Positions 49,318-58,176 of a DNA stretch of 64,000 nucleotides are shown here, piece after piece. The notes beneath the pieces were generated by a model, which saw only the letters and a program-made list of their open reading frames with translations, was not told the DNA's origin and made no database searches. The number at the start of each line of letters is the position of its first letter. The first letter of the stretch is position 1. Made by a program: the position numbers and the translations under genes. This DNA is from Actinacidiphila yanglinensis (lineage in GTDB: Bacteria > Actinomycetota > Actinomycetes > Streptomycetales > Streptomycetaceae), in contig NZ_FNVU01000005.1 in assembly GCF_900107965.1 (NCBI RefSeq), positions 1-64,000 of the forward strand, in the 5' to 3' direction.

Positions 49318-50328
49318 ATGGATTACGTGCAGCTCGGTCGGACGGGGCTCAAGGTGAGCCGAGTGGTGCTGGGAACGATGAACTTCGGGGAGGGAGTGGA
49401 CGAGGAGGGCAGCCACGCGCTGATGGACGCCGCGCTGGACGCGGGCGTGAACTTCTTCGACACGGCGAACATCTACGGGGTGGACGACCGCAAGGGGTAC
49501 ACCGAGGAGATCCTCGGCAACTGGTTCGCCCAGGGCGGCGGCCGGCGGGACAAGGTCGTGCTGGCCACGAAGGTGTACGGCAACGTCACGAACGACGGCA
49601 AGGCGTGGCACGAGCAGTCGTGGCCGAACTTCGACCGGCTGTCCGCGCTGAACATCCGCCGCGCGGTGGACGCGAGCCTGAAGCGGCTGCGCACCGACTA
49701 CATCGACGTCTACCAGTTCCACCACGTCGACCGGGCCACGCCGTGGGAGGAGATCTGGCAGGCGATCGACGTCCTCGTCCAGCAGGGCAAGATCCTCTAC
49801 GCCGCGTCCAGCAACTTCGCCGGCTGGCACATCGCCCAGGCCAACGAGGCGGCCGCCCGCCGCGGTTCGCTCGGCCTGGTCAGCGAGCAGTGCCTGTACA
49901 ACCTCTTCGAGCGCCGCGCGGAGAGCGACGTGATCCCCGCCGCGCAGGCGTACGGGCTCGGCGTGATCCCCTGGTCGCCGCTGCACCAGGGCCTGTTGGG
50001 CGGCGCGCTGCGCAAGGAGCGGGAGGGCGGCATGGTCCGTACGTCCGGCGGCCGCTCCGGCCGCGGCCTGGCGGACCCGGCGGTGCGGGCACGGATCGAG
50101 GGCTATGAAGAGCTCTGCGAGAAGCACGGTGTCGAGCCCGGCGAGGTCGCCCTCGCCTGGCTCCTCACCCGGCCCGGCGTCACCGGCCCCATCGTCGGCC
50201 CGCGGACCGCGGCGCAACTCGAATCCGCTCTGCGCGCGGCCGAGTTGACCCTCTCCTCGGAGTTCCTCGGCGAGCTGGACACCCTCTTCCCCGGGCCCGG
50301 CCCGGCCCCGGAGTCCTTCGCCTGGTGA
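49318..50328 (+). CDS. Aldo/keto reductase
   Basis: A 336-residue reductase of the same superfamily as the gene at 42.9 kb but a different branch. The catalytic tetrad is visible at Asp48, Tyr53, Lys85 and His135 (FFDTANIYG, ATKVYG, VYQFHHVD). The cofactor region is VTGPIVGPRTAAQLES. The ATG at 49318 is immediately downstream of a MerR-type stretched promoter, so it is probably induced by a thiol- or redox-active compound. Substrate unknown. Confidence 0.94.
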   Translation: MDYVQLGRTGLKVSRVVLGTMNFGEGVDEEGSHALMDAALDAGVNFFDTANIYGVDDRKGYTEEILGNWFAQGGGRRDKVVLATKVYGNVTNDGKAWHEQSWPNFDRLSALNIRRAVDASLKRLRTDYIDVYQFHHVDRATPWEEIWQAIDVLVQQGKILYAASSNFAGWHIAQANEAAARRGSLGLVSEQCLYNLFERRAESDVIPAAQAYGLGVIPWSPLHQGLLGGALRKEREGGMVRTSGGRSGRGLADPAVRARIEGYEELCEKHGVEPGEVALAWLLTRPGVTGPIVGPRTAAQLESALRAAELTLSSEFLGELDTLFPGPGPAPESFAW

Positions 50329-50349
50329 GCGTGCGGTGAAACTTCTCCC

Positions 50350-50387
50350 GGACGCGCGGCTCCGGCGGGCCCGAGGGCTGCGCGTCC
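50350..50387 (+). terminator. Hairpin after the aldo/keto reductase gene
   Basis: An 11-bp stem with one G-T pair (GGACGCGCGGC / GCTGCGCGTCC) encloses a 16-base loop and starts 22 bases after the stop. Confidence 0.6.
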
Positions 50388-50435
50388 GTCTCCCAGTCGG
50401 TACGGTGTCCGCGGGAGAGGGAGTAGGGGGAGACG

Positions 50436-50756
50436 ATGGGTGATCAGAGCAGCCAGCAAAAAGTGCCGAACCCGGCCGTGACCGATCTGAAGAACCTGCG
50501 CAAGGACCTCGCCACGGACGTCGAGACGTACCGGGACGCGCTGGAGAGCACCGCGAGCGACATGGGCGGCAAGAAGGTCTGGACCGGCAAGGCCGCGAGC
50601 GACTGGGAGAAGCAGGTCACCCACCAGCGTTCCCAGGTGAAGACGCAGGTCGACAAGCTGCTGCCGATCATCGACGCGGAGATCGCCAAGCTTCCGGCAG
50701 AGGTCTCCCCGGCGGAGGCCAAGCAGTACTACATGGACCAGCGCATGTACACCTGA
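50436..50756 (+). CDS. WXG100-like small helical protein
   Basis: A 106-residue all-helical protein with the central turn motif WTG at 49-51 (KVWTGKAASDWEKQV), the expected position in ESX/type VII substrates of about 100 residues. No signal peptide is present. The C-terminus ends DQRMYT. The ATG at 50436 has AGGGGGAGA 4 bases upstream. It precedes an unrecognised 666-residue gene by about 95 bases on the same strand; no secretion ATPase is in the window. Family membership rests on the single motif and size. Confidence 0.62.
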   Translation: MGDQSSQQKVPNPAVTDLKNLRKDLATDVETYRDALESTASDMGGKKVWTGKAASDWEKQVTHQRSQVKTQVDKLLPIIDAEIAKLPAEVSPAEAKQYYMDQRMYT

Positions 50757-50851
50757 CCGACGCCTCCCGCGCGCCGTGCCGGGGTCACTCCGCCGCCGCG
50801 CCGCTACGCAACCGTCAGCACAGCAGGCAGTACCCACGGGGGAGCACACGG

Positions 50852-52852
50852 ATGACCGAGTTCTCGGGGATAGACCCCCTGGCGCTCAAGGGCATGATCT
50901 CGTCGTTCAGCACGGACAAGGAGTCCCTGCACGGCGCCTACAACTCCTACTTCTACCGCTTCGGCCAGCACGGCCTGGACACCGCCGCGCTCACCAGCCT
51001 CAACACCATCGCGACCTGGATGGACGACCAGGTGCCGGGCCTCAAGCGCCGCTACACCCTGGCGGTCGGCCTGGAGCACGGCGGGGACCTCAAGACCGTC
51101 GTGCAGGTGCCCGAGCCGGTGATCAGCAGCGCGGCCGCGCAGAAGCAGGCCCAAGACCTCGCCAAGCAGCTCGCCTCGGTCAAGGAGCTGGACGGCAAGG
51201 GCGGCGACCAGTACCACCAGATCGCCCTGGAGCTGGCCAAGCACCAGGACGACCCCGACTACTGCTCGGCCTTCTACGCGGCCCTCAAGCCGCCGAACCT
51301 CGCGGTGAGCATGCCGAGCCTGCTGGCCGCCACGGGCAGCAAGACCGCCCCGAAGGACCTGGAGGCGTTCAGCAAGGCGCTGGGCGAGGCGACTCGCGCG
51401 CCCTACCCGGCCGCCGGCTTCGACAAGGTGAAGGCGCTGTACACCACCGCTGTGCCCAAGGGCGACTACGGGGCCGGCTGGGACCGGATGGCCATGATGC
51501 AGTACGGCGACTTCGACTCGACGTTCGCCGCCGCCGCCACCCGTGCCGCCGTCCTGGACCAGCTCGCCAAGGACCCCAACCAGGACTTCCGCGGCACCAT
51601 GACCAACGCGCAGCAACTGGGCCTCCCCCAGGACACCGTGGCGATGGCCCTGGGCGTCCTCGGGAACAACGGCCCGGCGGCCTTCACCGCCATCGCGCAG
51701 ATGGGCGACCCCAAGAACCCCGACCTGCAGGGTCACTTGGACGCCCTCTTCAAGTACGCCAAGTGGGACTCCGACGTCCAGACCAACCTCGGCAAGGCCG
51801 TCGACGCCGGCGCCGGTGTCACCGGCCACACCGACGCGCAGGGCAACTGGCACGCGGACCCCGAGAAGCACGACGACTACCAGAGCACCTTCGCGTACTG
51901 CGCGATGCTCGCGGCCGGCAACAACGCCGACGAGGTCGACAAGTACTTCGACGGCTGGGCGAAGCAGGACATGGGCCGGCTGGCGGCGTCGTACCCGGCG
52001 GAGATGACAGCCGGCGGCAACGACCTCAACCAGAACGTCACGGAGTCCATGCTCGGCGTCCCCGCGGACTACACGAACATCCCGGGCGTCAACCCCGCCT
52101 TCACGCTCAGTTCCGCGGACACCTACAAGTTCCTGAAGACCTTCGCGGGCGACGACTCCTACACCGCGCCCTACGACGAGGTGATGGGCAACTTCCAGCA
52201 CGACATCCTCGTCAAGTGTGCGCAGGAGGACGCGAAGGCCGTCCAAGCCGGCAAGGCGGACCCTCAGCACTACGACATCGCCTCCCTCGCGTTCGGCAAC
52301 ACGGGGCGGCTCCAGTACGACGCCGAAATGAAGGTTCGCGGCGACATGGACGCCTCTGACGAGGCGAACCGTGAGGGGCTCAAGCGCCTGATCATCCTCG
52401 GGTCGGAGGTCGCAGGGGAGCCGGAGATGGGCTATGGCGCCACGCTTGCCTGGCGTGTCTTTTCCTTCTCCGCCAAGGAATACGGTGGCGCGGCCTACGT
52501 CGACCACGGCGAGGAGCGTACCGAGGGGGTCAACGACAAGAACTACGAGATGCTCATGCAGACCCGCTACAACATGACATCCACGCTGCTGGAGGGTGGC
52601 TGGCAGCAGTCGACACCGCTGCCCGACGACCTCAAGGGTCCGGACGGCAAGCTCAAGCCCTTCGAAGAACTCGCCAAGGACAACGACCTCGACTCGTTCA
52701 ACGACTGGGTCAACGAGCAGCGCACTGTCCCTGGTCATGACGGCGACCCCAGCAGCCCCACGGGTTCGCTCCAGCAGAAGCAAGCCATTGCCGGTGGCCT
52801 CATGGACACGTCCCAGGCCGACGGGGTCGCCCACGAAGTGGACGGCGGCTGA
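50852..52852 (+). CDS. Large unrecognised protein downstream of the WXG100-like gene
   Basis: A 666-residue acidic, soluble protein with no signal peptide or membrane segment that I can see. It is rich in Asp, Ala and aromatic residues; one block (DDPDYCSAFYAALKPPNLAVSMPSLLAA) resembles repeats I associate with large actinobacterial proteins next to WXG100 genes, but I do not identify a family. The last 90 residues look like a separate small region (PSSPTGSLQQKQAIAGGLMD). A GGGGGAG site precedes the ATG at 50852. It could be a type VII-secreted effector or structural partner; a convergent lipoprotein gene lies next to it. Confidence 0.6.
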   Translation: MTEFSGIDPLALKGMISSFSTDKESLHGAYNSYFYRFGQHGLDTAALTSLNTIATWMDDQVPGLKRRYTLAVGLEHGGDLKTVVQVPEPVISSAAAQKQAQDLAKQLASVKELDGKGGDQYHQIALELAKHQDDPDYCSAFYAALKPPNLAVSMPSLLAATGSKTAPKDLEAFSKALGEATRAPYPAAGFDKVKALYTTAVPKGDYGAGWDRMAMMQYGDFDSTFAAAATRAAVLDQLAKDPNQDFRGTMTNAQQLGLPQDTVAMALGVLGNNGPAAFTAIAQMGDPKNPDLQGHLDALFKYAKWDSDVQTNLGKAVDAGAGVTGHTDAQGNWHADPEKHDDYQSTFAYCAMLAAGNNADEVDKYFDGWAKQDMGRLAASYPAEMTAGGNDLNQNVTESMLGVPADYTNIPGVNPAFTLSSADTYKFLKTFAGDDSYTAPYDEVMGNFQHDILVKCAQEDAKAVQAGKADPQHYDIASLAFGNTGRLQYDAEMKVRGDMDASDEANREGLKRLIILGSEVAGEPEMGYGATLAWRVFSFSAKEYGGAAYVDHGEERTEGVNDKNYEMLMQTRYNMTSTLLEGGWQQSTPLPDDLKGPDGKLKPFEELAKDNDLDSFNDWVNEQRTVPGHDGDPSSPTGSLQQKQAIAGGLMDTSQADGVAHEVDGG

Positions 52853-52907
52853 CCGTCCGGCGGAGTCGAAAAGGCGGTTCCGGGCCCGTCGCAGGACCCG
52901 GACCGGC

Positions 52908-53447
52908 TCAGCCTGTGCGCAGACACTCCGTGTGGCCCGAGACGCTCCACACCTCGGTGGTGGCGTGTTCTCCGGAGGCGGTCGCAGTGACCGTGAGGTG
53001 GATGCCGGACTTCTTGTTCACCAGGATCTGGGAGTTGCGGGTGTAGTAGTCGTTCTTCGGCTTCGCGTCGAAATCGATGCTGTAGCCACGGTCCTTCATC
53101 CACGCATCGACCACCGTGGTGACGTCCAGATACGTGTGCACCGGGCCGATGGTGAACGTCTGCTGCCCGGCGAAGGTGTAACTCGCCTTGCCGTGCCCGC
53201 AGGACACCGCCTTCGTGCCATCCTGGGTGACCGTGAACGGGGTCGTGGCCTTGTTGGACGAGCGCTCCTTCTGCGCCAGCCACTTCGCGTCCGCGGACAT
53301 CTTCGCCGCGGAGTCGGCCGCTTTCGGCCCGGAGGGCGAGCTGGAGCACGCGGTCGCGGTGAGCGCGAGCACCACCGCGCCCACCGCACAGGCCGAGGTC
53401 CACACGGCGCCTCGCGACGGGTGGTGCGGTCGTGCGGACACCGGCAT
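52908..53447 (-). CDS. Lipoprotein of unknown function
   Basis: A 179-residue exported protein with a signal peptide ending in ATAC (Cys34) and a mature domain of about 140 residues containing two Cys (VSCGHGK and HTECLRTG), which could form a disulphide. No known family recognised. It is convergent with the large unknown gene, with 55 bases between, and its position suggests, without proof, a surface partner or protective protein for it. Confidence 0.78.
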   Translation of the reverse strand: MPVSARPHHPSRGAVWTSACAVGAVVLALTATACSSSPSGPKAADSAAKMSADAKWLAQKERSSNKATTPFTVTQDGTKAVSCGHGKASYTFAGQQTFTIGPVHTYLDVTTVVDAWMKDRGYSIDFDAKPKNDYYTRNSQILVNKKSGIHLTVTATASGEHATTEVWSVSGHTECLRTG

Positions 53448-53587
53448 GCGGGCTCCCCCGTGTGTGTGGCCTGACCGGCGCGGTCATGGACGGCAGTTCG
53501 GAAACTATCGCACGGCACGCCGGGACGGGAGGGGGCACCCGAGGTCCGCGGGGGAGCCGCCCGCGGACAGAGGGTCGCGCCGGGCGG

Positions 53588-54265
53588 CTACGACGGGCTG
53601 GACGAAGGACGCTGGGGCAGCAGCGCCTTGCAGGTGTCGTACGCCTTGGCCGTCTTCGGGTCGGCGGTGTTGAGGTTGCGCAGCTCACCGAAGGCGCCGC
53701 GCCCGCCGGCCGCGCCGCTCGCGCCGGCCGAGGGGGTGGGAAGGGTCACGCCGTGGTCCTTCAGGCACCCGGTGAACGCCTGGATCGCGCTGGCGTCGGC
53801 CCCGCTGTTCGCGCCCTGGCCGCCGCGGCCGTTGAACTTCGGCGCCTTGGAGGCGCACGCCTTGAGCGCCTTCTGGGTGGCCGCGTCGGGTGAGGCACCG
53901 CCGAGGCCGGGAATGCCGCCGCCCCCGCCGAAGCCGCCACCGAAGCCGCCGCTGGGACGGCCACTCGGACGGCCGCTGGGCGCTCCGCTCGGCCGGGCGC
54001 CGCCGGAAGGCCGTTTGAACGTCGGCAGGTTGACGCCGTGCTGCGACAGGCACTGCCGGTAGGCGTTCATGTCCGCGCCGTTGGCGCCGCCGCCCGAGGC
54101 GGCCGCGGAGGCGGACGCCGATCCGGAGGCCTTCGCGTCCGCCGACGAGGAACCGCCGGAGGAGCACGCGGTGAGCGCGAGCGCGCCCGAGGCGATGACG
54201 GCGACGAACGCCCCGGCGCGCACCGCGATACGGGCCGCGGGCGGCCGGCTGGTGGTCCAGTTCAT
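53588..54265 (-). CDS. Lipoprotein with a duplicated cysteine module
   Basis: A 225-residue surface protein. The lipobox LTAC has Cys34. The mature part contains the same module twice: CLxxHGVxLP followed after a variable low-complexity stretch by AxKAxxxC (CLSQHGVNLPT with KALKACASK, then CLKDHGVTLPT with AKAYDTCKALLP). Each module may be held by one disulphide. Between them is a Gly-rich run. The ATG at 54265 has GAGGAG about 8 bases upstream. It is divergent from a MacA/MacB-type exporter, which suggests a common task. Confidence 0.82.
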   Translation of the reverse strand: MNWTTSRPPAARIAVRAGAFVAVIASGALALTACSSGGSSSADAKASGSASASAAASGGGANGADMNAYRQCLSQHGVNLPTFKRPSGGARPSGAPSGRPSGRPSGGFGGGFGGGGGIPGLGGASPDAATQKALKACASKAPKFNGRGGQGANSGADASAIQAFTGCLKDHGVTLPTPSAGASGAAGGRGAFGELRNLNTADPKTAKAYDTCKALLPQRPSSSPS

Positions 54266-54609
54266 GTCCGTGGGTCTCCTCGGGTGAAGCGGAGGTCCGC
54301 ACCACCGGACCCGCGTCCGGCCGTGGCTGCTGACTGTGCGTGCCGCCCGCGCGCACGCACAGGACGCTGAGGACACGCGAGCGACGGTGGAACTGAACCG
54401 CATACAAGTGGGGACTGTCGGGGATCGAGCTGTGAGTTCCCGGGGAGTCGCCCGCCCGTACGGCGTGCGGGAGGCGGCCTTTTCGCCCGGTAAGCGGTGC
54501 GCTGTCCCTTTCCCGGCCGCCCGGAACGGGGTGGGGGGCACGCGGGTTCCCAGCGAACTCCCAGGATTCTCCCAGGGGTTCAATGGCGTCGGCGTCCAGG
54601 ATGCGCGCC
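54266..54609. other. Divergent promoter region of the lipoprotein and exporter genes
   Basis: This 344-base region separates the cysteine-module lipoprotein from the exporter. Apart from the three direct repeats listed separately near its right end, I see no clear structure. Confidence 0.5.
54548..54575 (+). promoter_or_regulatory. Three TCCCAG direct repeats with exact 11-bp period
   Basis: TCCCAG occurs at 54548, 54559 and 54570, each 11 bases apart (one helical turn), the layout recognised by tandem OmpR/PhoB-type response regulators. Downstream CAGGAT (54594-54599) could be the -10, placing transcription start at about the ATG at 54610. The response regulator at 59092 of this same cluster is the obvious candidate to bind them; that is an inference. 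Confidence 0.7.
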
Positions 54610-55971
54610 ATGAAGGTGCTCCCACGGCGGCGCAGGGCCGTCCTGATCAACTCGGTGCTCGGCGTGGTGGTCCTCGCGGGCGCCGGCGGTGCCTATGCGG
54701 CGGTGCACGACGACGGCAGCGGCAACTCCGCCGGCTCGGGCGGTGCGCGGACCGCGACGGTCACCACGGCGACGGTGTCCGCCACCGTCTCCGGCTCCGG
54801 CACGCTCTCCTCCCCGAGCGACGCGGGGCTGAACTTCACCACCGGCGGCACCCTGACCAAGGTCGACGTCAAGCCGGGCGACAAGGTGAAGAAGGGCCAG
54901 GTGCTGGCCGAGGTCGACCCGACCTCGGCGAACGAGACACTCCAGCAGGACCAGGCGTCGCTGACGGCGGCGCAGGCGAACCTCACGAAGGTCGAGGAGG
55001 GTGAGACCCCGGCCTCGACCGGCAACGACTCCGGCTCGGGTTCCGGCTCGAGCGGCAGCCGCGACAGCGCGGCCAGCCCGACCCCGACGCCGACGCCCAC
55101 CGTCGACCCGGCCCAACTCGCCTCCGCGCAGGCGCAGCTGACACAGGCGCAGAACGCCGTGGACGCCGCACAGCGCGCGGTGGACGGCTGCGTGCTGAAG
55201 GCCGCGGTGAGCGGCACCGTCGCGTCCGTGGACGGCGCGAAGGGCGACACGGTCAGCGGCAGCTCCGGCAGCGGCTCCGGCTCCTCGGGCGGGTCGACCG
55301 GTTCCAGTTCCACGACGAGTTCCAGCTCGAGTTCCAGCAGTTCCACCCCGACCGGGTTCGTGGTCCTCACCAACCCCTCGGGCATGCAGGTCAAGGCGGA
55401 CTTCTCCGAGGCCGACGCGCTGAAGATCAAGGCCGGCCAGACCGCGACCGTCACGCTGAACGCGGAGTCGGGCACCGTGCTCGACGCCAAGGTGCTGTCG
55501 ATCAGCTCGCTGCCGGTCAGCAGCAGTTCCGGCTCGGGCTCCGGTTCGGGCTCCAGCGGCAGCGCGGTGCAGTACGCCGCCACGCTGACCATCACCAGTG
55601 ACACCTCGAACCTGCGGACCGGGCTGAGCGCCAGCATCCAGGTGACCACCGGCACGGCGGCGAACGCGCTCAGCGTGCCGACCGCCGCGGTCTCCGGCAC
55701 CGGCGCCAACCGCACGGTCCTGGTGGTCGGCTCCGACGGCTCGACCACCCGCACCTCCGTGACGGTGGGTGTCGAGGGCGACTCGACCGACCAGATCACC
55801 AGCGGTCTCAAGGCGGGGCAGCAGGTGCAGATCCCGCAGGTCGCCTCGTCCGGCAACGGCGGCTTCCCGAGCGGCTCGTTCCCCGGCGGCATCGGTGGCG
55901 GTACCAACCGGCTCGGTGGCGCGGGCGGCTTCCGCGCCGGCGGCTTCGGCGGCGGGGGTGGCCGCGGATGA
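54610..55971 (+). CDS. MacA-like efflux periplasmic adaptor subunit
   Basis: A 453-residue membrane-fusion-type protein: N-terminal signal anchor (about 8-30), a barrel-sandwich/lipoyl-like half (TATVSATVSGSGTLSSPSDAGLNF), a helical hairpin (QDQASLTAAQANLTKVEEG...), the second lipoyl half and a C-terminal beta-barrel. Two Ser/Gly-rich spacers, one near 205-235 and one near 300, are longer than in standard MacA. The start at 54610 fits the predicted promoter; ATG 54583 and 54601 are alternatives. It overlaps the ATPase gene (ATGA) and opens a three-gene exporter unit. Confidence 0.87.
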   Translation: MKVLPRRRRAVLINSVLGVVVLAGAGGAYAAVHDDGSGNSAGSGGARTATVTTATVSATVSGSGTLSSPSDAGLNFTTGGTLTKVDVKPGDKVKKGQVLAEVDPTSANETLQQDQASLTAAQANLTKVEEGETPASTGNDSGSGSGSSGSRDSAASPTPTPTPTVDPAQLASAQAQLTQAQNAVDAAQRAVDGCVLKAAVSGTVASVDGAKGDTVSGSSGSGSGSSGGSTGSSSTTSSSSSSSSSTPTGFVVLTNPSGMQVKADFSEADALKIKAGQTATVTLNAESGTVLDAKVLSISSLPVSSSSGSGSGSGSSGSAVQYAATLTITSDTSNLRTGLSASIQVTTGTAANALSVPTAAVSGTGANRTVLVVGSDGSTTRTSVTVGVEGDSTDQITSGLKAGQQVQIPQVASSGNGGFPSGSFPGGIGGGTNRLGGAGGFRAGGFGGGGGRG

Positions 55972-56915
55972 GGCAGGCCCTGGGCAAGCGGCTCGGCGGC
56001 TTCGCCGGAGCGGCGTCCGGCCTGCACCGGCTGCGCCGCGGGACGGGTGACGGACCCGGCGCGGCGCTCGGCGCGCGCCCCGACGGCTCGGAGGAGGGCC
56101 CGTGGGGGCCGTCCCCGGTCATCGAGGTGCGCTCCCTGCTCAAGACGTACGGGCACGGCGACGCCGCCGTCCGCGCGCTCGGCGGCCCCCCCGACCCGGT
56201 CACCGGCCACTCCCCCGGAGTGGACCTGGTGGTCGAGCAGGGCGACATGGTCGCGGTGATGGGCAGTTCGGGCTCCGGCAAGTCCACCCTGATGAACATC
56301 CTCGGCTGCCTCGACGTGCCGACCGCCGGCCGCTACCTGCTGGACGGCATCGACGTCGGCGGGCTGGACGAGCACCAGCTCTCCCTGGTCCGCAACCGCA
56401 AGATCGGCTTCGTCTTCCAGTCGTTCAACCTGGTGCCGCGCACCCCGGCCCTCGCGCAGGTCGAACTGCCCCTGGCCTACGCCGGGGTGAAGTCCGCCGA
56501 GCGGCGGCGCCGGGCGCTGGCCGCGCTCTCCCTGGTCGGGCTCGCCGACCGGGTCGACCACCGCCCCAACGAGCTGTCCGGCGGCCAGCAGCAGCGCGTG
56601 GCGGTGGCCCGCGCCCTGGTCACCGCCCCGGCGATGCTGCTCGCCGACGAGCCGACCGGCAACCTGGACAGCCACAGCACCGAGGATGTGCTCGCCATCA
56701 TCGACCGGCTCAACGCGTCCGGCCGCACCGTCGTACTGATCACCCACGAGGACGAGGTGGCCCGGCACGCCAAGCGGGTGCTGCGGCTGGTGGACGGGCA
56801 GGTCGTGGAGGACGTGCGGCAGGCCGCGGTCGACGGGCCGCCGCCCGCGCTGCGCGACCCGGCGCAGTTCGCGTCCGAGCGTCCGCACGCGCTGAGCGGG
56901 GGTGCGACCCGGTGA
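55968..56915 (+). CDS. MacB-type ABC transporter ATP-binding protein
   Basis: A 315-residue ATPase. A basic, Gly-rich N-terminal extension of about 50 residues precedes the ABC domain with Walker A (GSSGSGKST), signature LSGGQQQR and Walker B with LLADEPTGNLD. The layout matches LolD/MacB-type ATPases, but an insertion of about 12 residues (GGPPDPVTGHSPG) sits before Walker A. The ATG overlaps the adaptor gene, and its own stop overlaps the permease (GTGA), so the three genes are translationally coupled. Confidence 0.92.
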   Translation: MRQALGKRLGGFAGAASGLHRLRRGTGDGPGAALGARPDGSEEGPWGPSPVIEVRSLLKTYGHGDAAVRALGGPPDPVTGHSPGVDLVVEQGDMVAVMGSSGSGKSTLMNILGCLDVPTAGRYLLDGIDVGGLDEHQLSLVRNRKIGFVFQSFNLVPRTPALAQVELPLAYAGVKSAERRRRALAALSLVGLADRVDHRPNELSGGQQQRVAVARALVTAPAMLLADEPTGNLDSHSTEDVLAIIDRLNASGRTVVLITHEDEVARHAKRVLRLVDGQVVEDVRQAAVDGPPPALRDPAQFASERPHALSGGATR

Positions 56916-58126
56916 ACCCGTTCGAGATCCTGCGGTTCGCCGTCGGCGGGCTCGCCGCGAACAAGGTGCGCTCGGCGCTGACCATGCTCGGCGTGCTGAT
57001 CGGCGTGGCCGCCGTGATCATCCTGCTCGCGGTCGGCAACGGCTCCTCGCAGTCGGTCAAGGACTCCATCGAGAAGCTGGGCACCAACTCGCTCACGGTC
57101 AGTTCCGGCGGCGGCTTCGGGTCCGGCTCGTCCGGCGCGACCAGCACCAAGCCGCTCACGGTGGACGACGCCCGCGCGCTGGCCGACCCCACGGACGCCC
57201 CGGACATCGAGTCCGTCGCGCCCGAGGTCACCACCTCGCAGTCGGCGATCTACAACGGCACGTCGCACACCGTGGGGCAGGTCGTGGGCACGTACCCGGC
57301 CTACTTCAAGACCTCCAACAGCAAGGTCGACAAGGGCGACTACTTCAGCGACGACGACGTGCTCAACTCGCGCAAGGTCGCCGTGATCGGCTCCACCACC
57401 GCGACCGACCTGTTCGGCACCGTCTCGCCGATCGGCAAGAAGCTGGTCATCGGCGGCACCCCGTTCACGGTCGTCGGCGAGCTGGCCACCAAGGGCGGCA
57501 CCGGCTTCCAGGACCCGGACGACACGGTGATCGCGCCGCTGCCGACCGTGCAGAACGCCTTCACCGGGTTCGGCCCGATCAGCCAGATCCTGGTCGAGGC
57601 GAAGTCCGCCGGCGCGACCACGCCCGCGCAGAACGAGATCACCACGATCCTGATGGGCACCCACGGCATCACCGACGCCAACGCGCTCGACTTCCAGGTC
57701 AGCACCCAGGCGTCGCTGCTGAGCACCCAGTCCGACACCAACAAGACGTTCACGGTGCTGCTCGGCGCGGTCGCCGCCATCTCGCTGCTGGTCGGCGGGA
57801 TCGGCATCACCAACATCATGCTGGTCACGGTCACCGAGCGGACCCGGGAGATCGGTATCCGCAAGGCGATCGGCGCCCCCAAGGGGGTCATCCTCGGGCA
57901 GTTCCTGGCCGAGTCCACGCTGCTGTCGCTGATCGGCGGCGGCCTCGGGGTGGTCGGCGGGCTGATCGGCTCGCGCTTCACCATCGTCGGCATCAAACCC
58001 GCGGTCATCCCGGAGTCGGTGTGGGGCGCGTTCGCCATCGCCGTCGCCATCGGGCTGTTCTTCGGCAGCTATCCGGCCAACCGGGCGGCCGGCCTGCGGC
58101 CCATCGAGGCCCTGCGGCACGAGTGA
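56912..58126 (+). CDS. MacB/FtsX-type ABC transporter permease
   Basis: A 404-residue permease with the MacB layout: an N-terminal span, a large extracellular domain (about 50-275), then three spans at the C-terminus with the coupling motif TERTREIGIRKAIGA. The GTG overlaps the ATPase stop. It probably transfers a peptide, antibiotic or lipid together with the adaptor; the substrate is not shown by the sequence. A DUF5666 protein gene follows immediately. Confidence 0.92.
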   Translation: MNPFEILRFAVGGLAANKVRSALTMLGVLIGVAAVIILLAVGNGSSQSVKDSIEKLGTNSLTVSSGGGFGSGSSGATSTKPLTVDDARALADPTDAPDIESVAPEVTTSQSAIYNGTSHTVGQVVGTYPAYFKTSNSKVDKGDYFSDDDVLNSRKVAVIGSTTATDLFGTVSPIGKKLVIGGTPFTVVGELATKGGTGFQDPDDTVIAPLPTVQNAFTGFGPISQILVEAKSAGATTPAQNEITTILMGTHGITDANALDFQVSTQASLLSTQSDTNKTFTVLLGAVAAISLLVGGIGITNIMLVTVTERTREIGIRKAIGAPKGVILGQFLAESTLLSLIGGGLGVVGGLIGSRFTIVGIKPAVIPESVWGAFAIAVAIGLFFGSYPANRAAGLRPIEALRHE

Positions 58127-58176
58127 TGTTCACCAAGACAGACAAGCGACACAAGGGATCAGGAAGAGGGGTCGAG

